16,364 bases of DNA. Origin: Limnohabitans sp. (GTDB taxonomy: Bacteria > Pseudomonadota > Gammaproteobacteria > Burkholderiales > Burkholderiaceae_C). The position numbers and the translations under genes are program-made. Of this stretch, positions 14,842 through 16,364 are shown piece by piece (the stretch's first letter is position 1; every line of letters starts with the position of its first letter). The notes under the pieces were generated by a model. That model made no database searches. It was not told the DNA's origin and was given only the letters and a program-made list of their open reading frames with translations. The stretch lies in contig SHXP01000023.1 of NCBI GenBank assembly GCA_009693225.1, forward strand, positions 1 to 16,364. Direction: 5' to 3'.

Positions 14842-14868
14842 TCAAGTTGTTGGTTTCATGGTCGAATT
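14842..14868 (+). promoter_or_regulatory. Possible sigma-28 (FliA) promoter
   Basis: TCAAGTTG (14842-14849) and GTCGAATT (14861-14868) are separated by exactly eleven bases, the spacing of the sigma-28 consensus TAAAGTTT-N11-GCCGATAA. The -35 matches at six of eight positions but the -10 at only four. Transcription would begin near 14875, leaving only about 12 bases before the start codon. This is the widest gap in the second block, so a promoter here is plausible, but the match is weak. Confidence 0.3.
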
Positions 14869-14886
14869 ACAAACAGGGAGTACACA

Positions 14887-15414
14887 ATGAGCGAGAAACC
14901 CGCAATTTATGATGAACCTCTGCCTGCCGGCGAGCTGGTAGCCGCAGGCACTGCACCTGTCACCACGCCTGACCCGGGTTCACAGCCGCATGCATCAACG
15001 CCGCAAGAACAGCCGCCCGGTCATACCGGTCTGCAATCGCAATTACCCGAGGCGCATCTAGACAAGGCTGTCAGCAGTTATGGTCATACCGATCCTGCCA
15101 GCCTGGCGGCTGGCATCAGCTTGGATCTTCATGACCCCGACCTCAAAGAGGCAGACAAGGACGCTCTTAACCAGCCGATCTGGAGCCAGTCCGGCACAGC
15201 TGCGGCCGCCGCCGATGCTTCACCTGCCCCGGAAACGGCTGCATCGCCGTGGTCGCAAATGCCCCCTGTGCTGGCGCACCCGGCTCAAGTTGGTCTGACT
15301 TCCGCCGATCAATGGGAAGAGCAAATACAACCGCGCTTACAGAAATTGTATGAAGACAACGCCCAGGTGCATGCGCTACTGGATGTGTTGGAACGCCAGA
15401 AACCGAAAAAATAG
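14887..15414 (+). CDS. Unrecognised low-complexity soluble protein
   Basis: I do not recognise this 175-residue product. Residues 1-135 are rich in Pro, Ala, Gly, Ser and Asp and look largely disordered, with a short charged stretch LDLHDPDLKEADKDALNQPIW (79-99) that could fold or bind a partner. The last 40 residues (TSADQWEEQIQPRLQKLYED onward, ending LLDVLERQKPKK) are probably a single helix with heptad-like hydrophobics. No signal peptide or membrane segment is present. GGGAG at 14876-14880 precedes the ATG. It lies 60 bases after the SPOR gene and 20 bases before the next membrane gene, so it is probably cotranscribed with the latter. An adaptor or scaffold role would fit but is not shown. 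Confidence 0.7.
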   Translation: MSEKPAIYDEPLPAGELVAAGTAPVTTPDPGSQPHASTPQEQPPGHTGLQSQLPEAHLDKAVSSYGHTDPASLAAGISLDLHDPDLKEADKDALNQPIWSQSGTAAAAADASPAPETAASPWSQMPPVLAHPAQVGLTSADQWEEQIQPRLQKLYEDNAQVHALLDVLERQKPKK

Positions 15415-15434
15415 ACTTCCTGAGGATAAGCAAC

Positions 15435-16364
15435 ATGGCGCAAGATTCGACAAAAGCAGAAGCAGCCGCTGACGACAGCGACTTTCTGCCCGATATGCCG
15501 GTTGAATCGGAGGAAGACGCTTCCGCCGGCACACTGGCCATCGGTCTGGAGGTTCTGGAGGCGCAGGCATTGGACGGCACTGAGGGTGTGCGTCAAATTG
15601 AAGAGCTGACCGGTGTCGTGCTCAGTTCCGCCGAGGTCTCGACACGCTCCGCGGAAGTCGCTGCCAACGTCAGCCATGAAATGCGCGCGGTCATGAAGAC
15701 CGTCAACGAGATGTCTTCAAAAAACATCCTGCATTCGCGCATCATTCTGATTGGTCTGCTGAGTTTTCTGGTGATTGCCGTCGGCACGTTTTTCGCCATC
15801 TCCACCCGCTTGCAACAAAACATCCGCCAGCTCGACAGCCTGTCGCTGGCGGTCGGCAAACGCGTGGTCGAACTCGATGCAACGCTGGCAACTTTCGGCG
15901 ACGCCACCCGCGGCCTGGGCGACACGACTGAAAAACTCGACAGCATGGAAGAGCGGCAGATCAAGCTGGACGAAAAATTCCAGGAAAAAATGGACGCGCT
16001 TGACAAAGTCTTCGTGAAAATGCCCGACCAGATCGCCGGACAGGTGAACGGCTTGACCGATAAAAACTTGGACGCCAAGCTCAAGGATTTGCAGAAAAAC
16101 ATACAGGCGCTGGACGCCAAGGTTCAGGCCCTGGCCAGCAAGCCCGCGCCGCCGCCGGCCCAGCCTGTGGTGAACAACCAGAAGGAAGTGATCGCGGAAA
16201 TCCAGAAGCTGAAAAAAGACCTGGAAGCGGCCAATGCAGCAGCGACTGTCGCGGCCGTCAAGGCTGCTGTCAAAGAGCGCGAGCGTGAAAAACCGCTGGA
16301 CAAACCGCTGATCATGCCGGCGCCTCCAGCCCCGGCACCCAAGCCGCCAGTGATCAACAAGGCT
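15435..16364 (+). CDS. Membrane-anchored coiled-coil protein of unknown function (3' end outside the window)
   Basis: An ATG at 15435, preceded by GAGGA, opens a frame that continues without a stop for 310 codons to the window edge. Residues 1-100 are acidic then helical (IEELTGVVLSSAEVSTRSAEVAANVSHEMRA), one membrane helix lies at about 102-123, and residues 125-285 are a long heptad-type coiled coil rich in Lys, Asp, Leu and Gln. A Pro/Ala/Lys segment begins near 287. The N-terminus lacks a signal peptide. The coiled coil around a membrane helix recalls chemoreceptors superficially, but no methyl-accepting signalling hairpin is seen, so I do not call it one. Its partner is probably the preceding small protein and perhaps the SPOR protein. 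Confidence 0.75.
   Translation, partial: MAQDSTKAEAAADDSDFLPDMPVESEEDASAGTLAIGLEVLEAQALDGTEGVRQIEELTGVVLSSAEVSTRSAEVAANVSHEMRAVMKTVNEMSSKNILHSRIILIGLLSFLVIAVGTFFAISTRLQQNIRQLDSLSLAVGKRVVELDATLATFGDATRGLGDTTEKLDSMEERQIKLDEKFQEKMDALDKVFVKMPDQIAGQVNGLTDKNLDAKLKDLQKNIQALDAKVQALASKPAPPPAQPVVNNQKEVIAEIQKLKKDLEAANAAATVAAVKAAVKEREREKPLDKPLIMPAPPAPAPKPPVINKA

Noticed and set aside
15741..16295. Last gene as a methyl-accepting chemotaxis protein
   Set aside because: The coiled coil and membrane helix are suggestive, but there is no signalling hairpin motif, no HAMP pattern and no periplasmic sensor domain between two membrane helices.

Overview
The window is a flagellar export and basal-body gene cluster from a Gram-negative proteobacterium. 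The gene set, the FleR/FlrC-type sigma-54 activator directly upstream of fliE, and the moderately high GC content fit a Betaproteobacterium or a related Gammaproteobacterium, probably polarly flagellated. Genus cannot be read from the sequence. I see no tRNA, rRNA, CRISPR array, insertion sequence or prophage. No gene-free stretch exceeds about 140 bp.

Layout. Bases 1-125 hold the 3' end of an unidentified gene. Bases 126-261 are an AT-rich regulatory region with a well-spaced -24/-12 (sigma-54) promoter and short dyads. A compact plus-strand operon follows: a sigma-54 activator with a degenerate receiver domain (262-1707), fliE, fliF, fliG, fliH, a short membrane protein that copies the C-terminal part of FliF (6553-7209), fliI and fliJ. 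Several of these genes overlap by a few bases, which suggests translational coupling. A minus-strand methyltransferase-like gene (8982-9851) interrupts the flagellar series and ends inside the last codons of fliJ. A 71-bp divergent region with a near-perfect 26-bp palindrome leads into the second plus-strand block: fliO, fliP, fliQ, fliR and flhB, the membrane part of the flagellar type III export gate. After flhB come three genes outside the standard flagellar set: a DamX-like protein with one membrane segment and a C-terminal SPOR domain, a 175-residue low-complexity soluble protein, and a membrane-anchored coiled-coil protein that runs off the end of the window.

How they work together. FliF forms the MS ring, FliE links it to the rod, FliG is the rotor switch protein docked on the FliF tail, and FliH/FliI/FliJ form the export ATPase complex. 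FliO assists FliP assembly, and FliP/Q/R/FlhB form the export gate. The regulator probably switches on its own operon with sigma-54 RNA polymerase.

The most unusual item is the FliF-tail paralogue between fliH and fliI. It keeps the second membrane helix, an acidic/Ala-rich linker and the FliG-binding tail of FliF, but has none of the ring-building domains, so it could be an alternative membrane anchor or a competitor for FliG. The post-flhB envelope module and the inserted methyltransferase gene are the next most interesting. fliK, fliL, fliM and fliN are absent from their usual place between fliJ and fliO.
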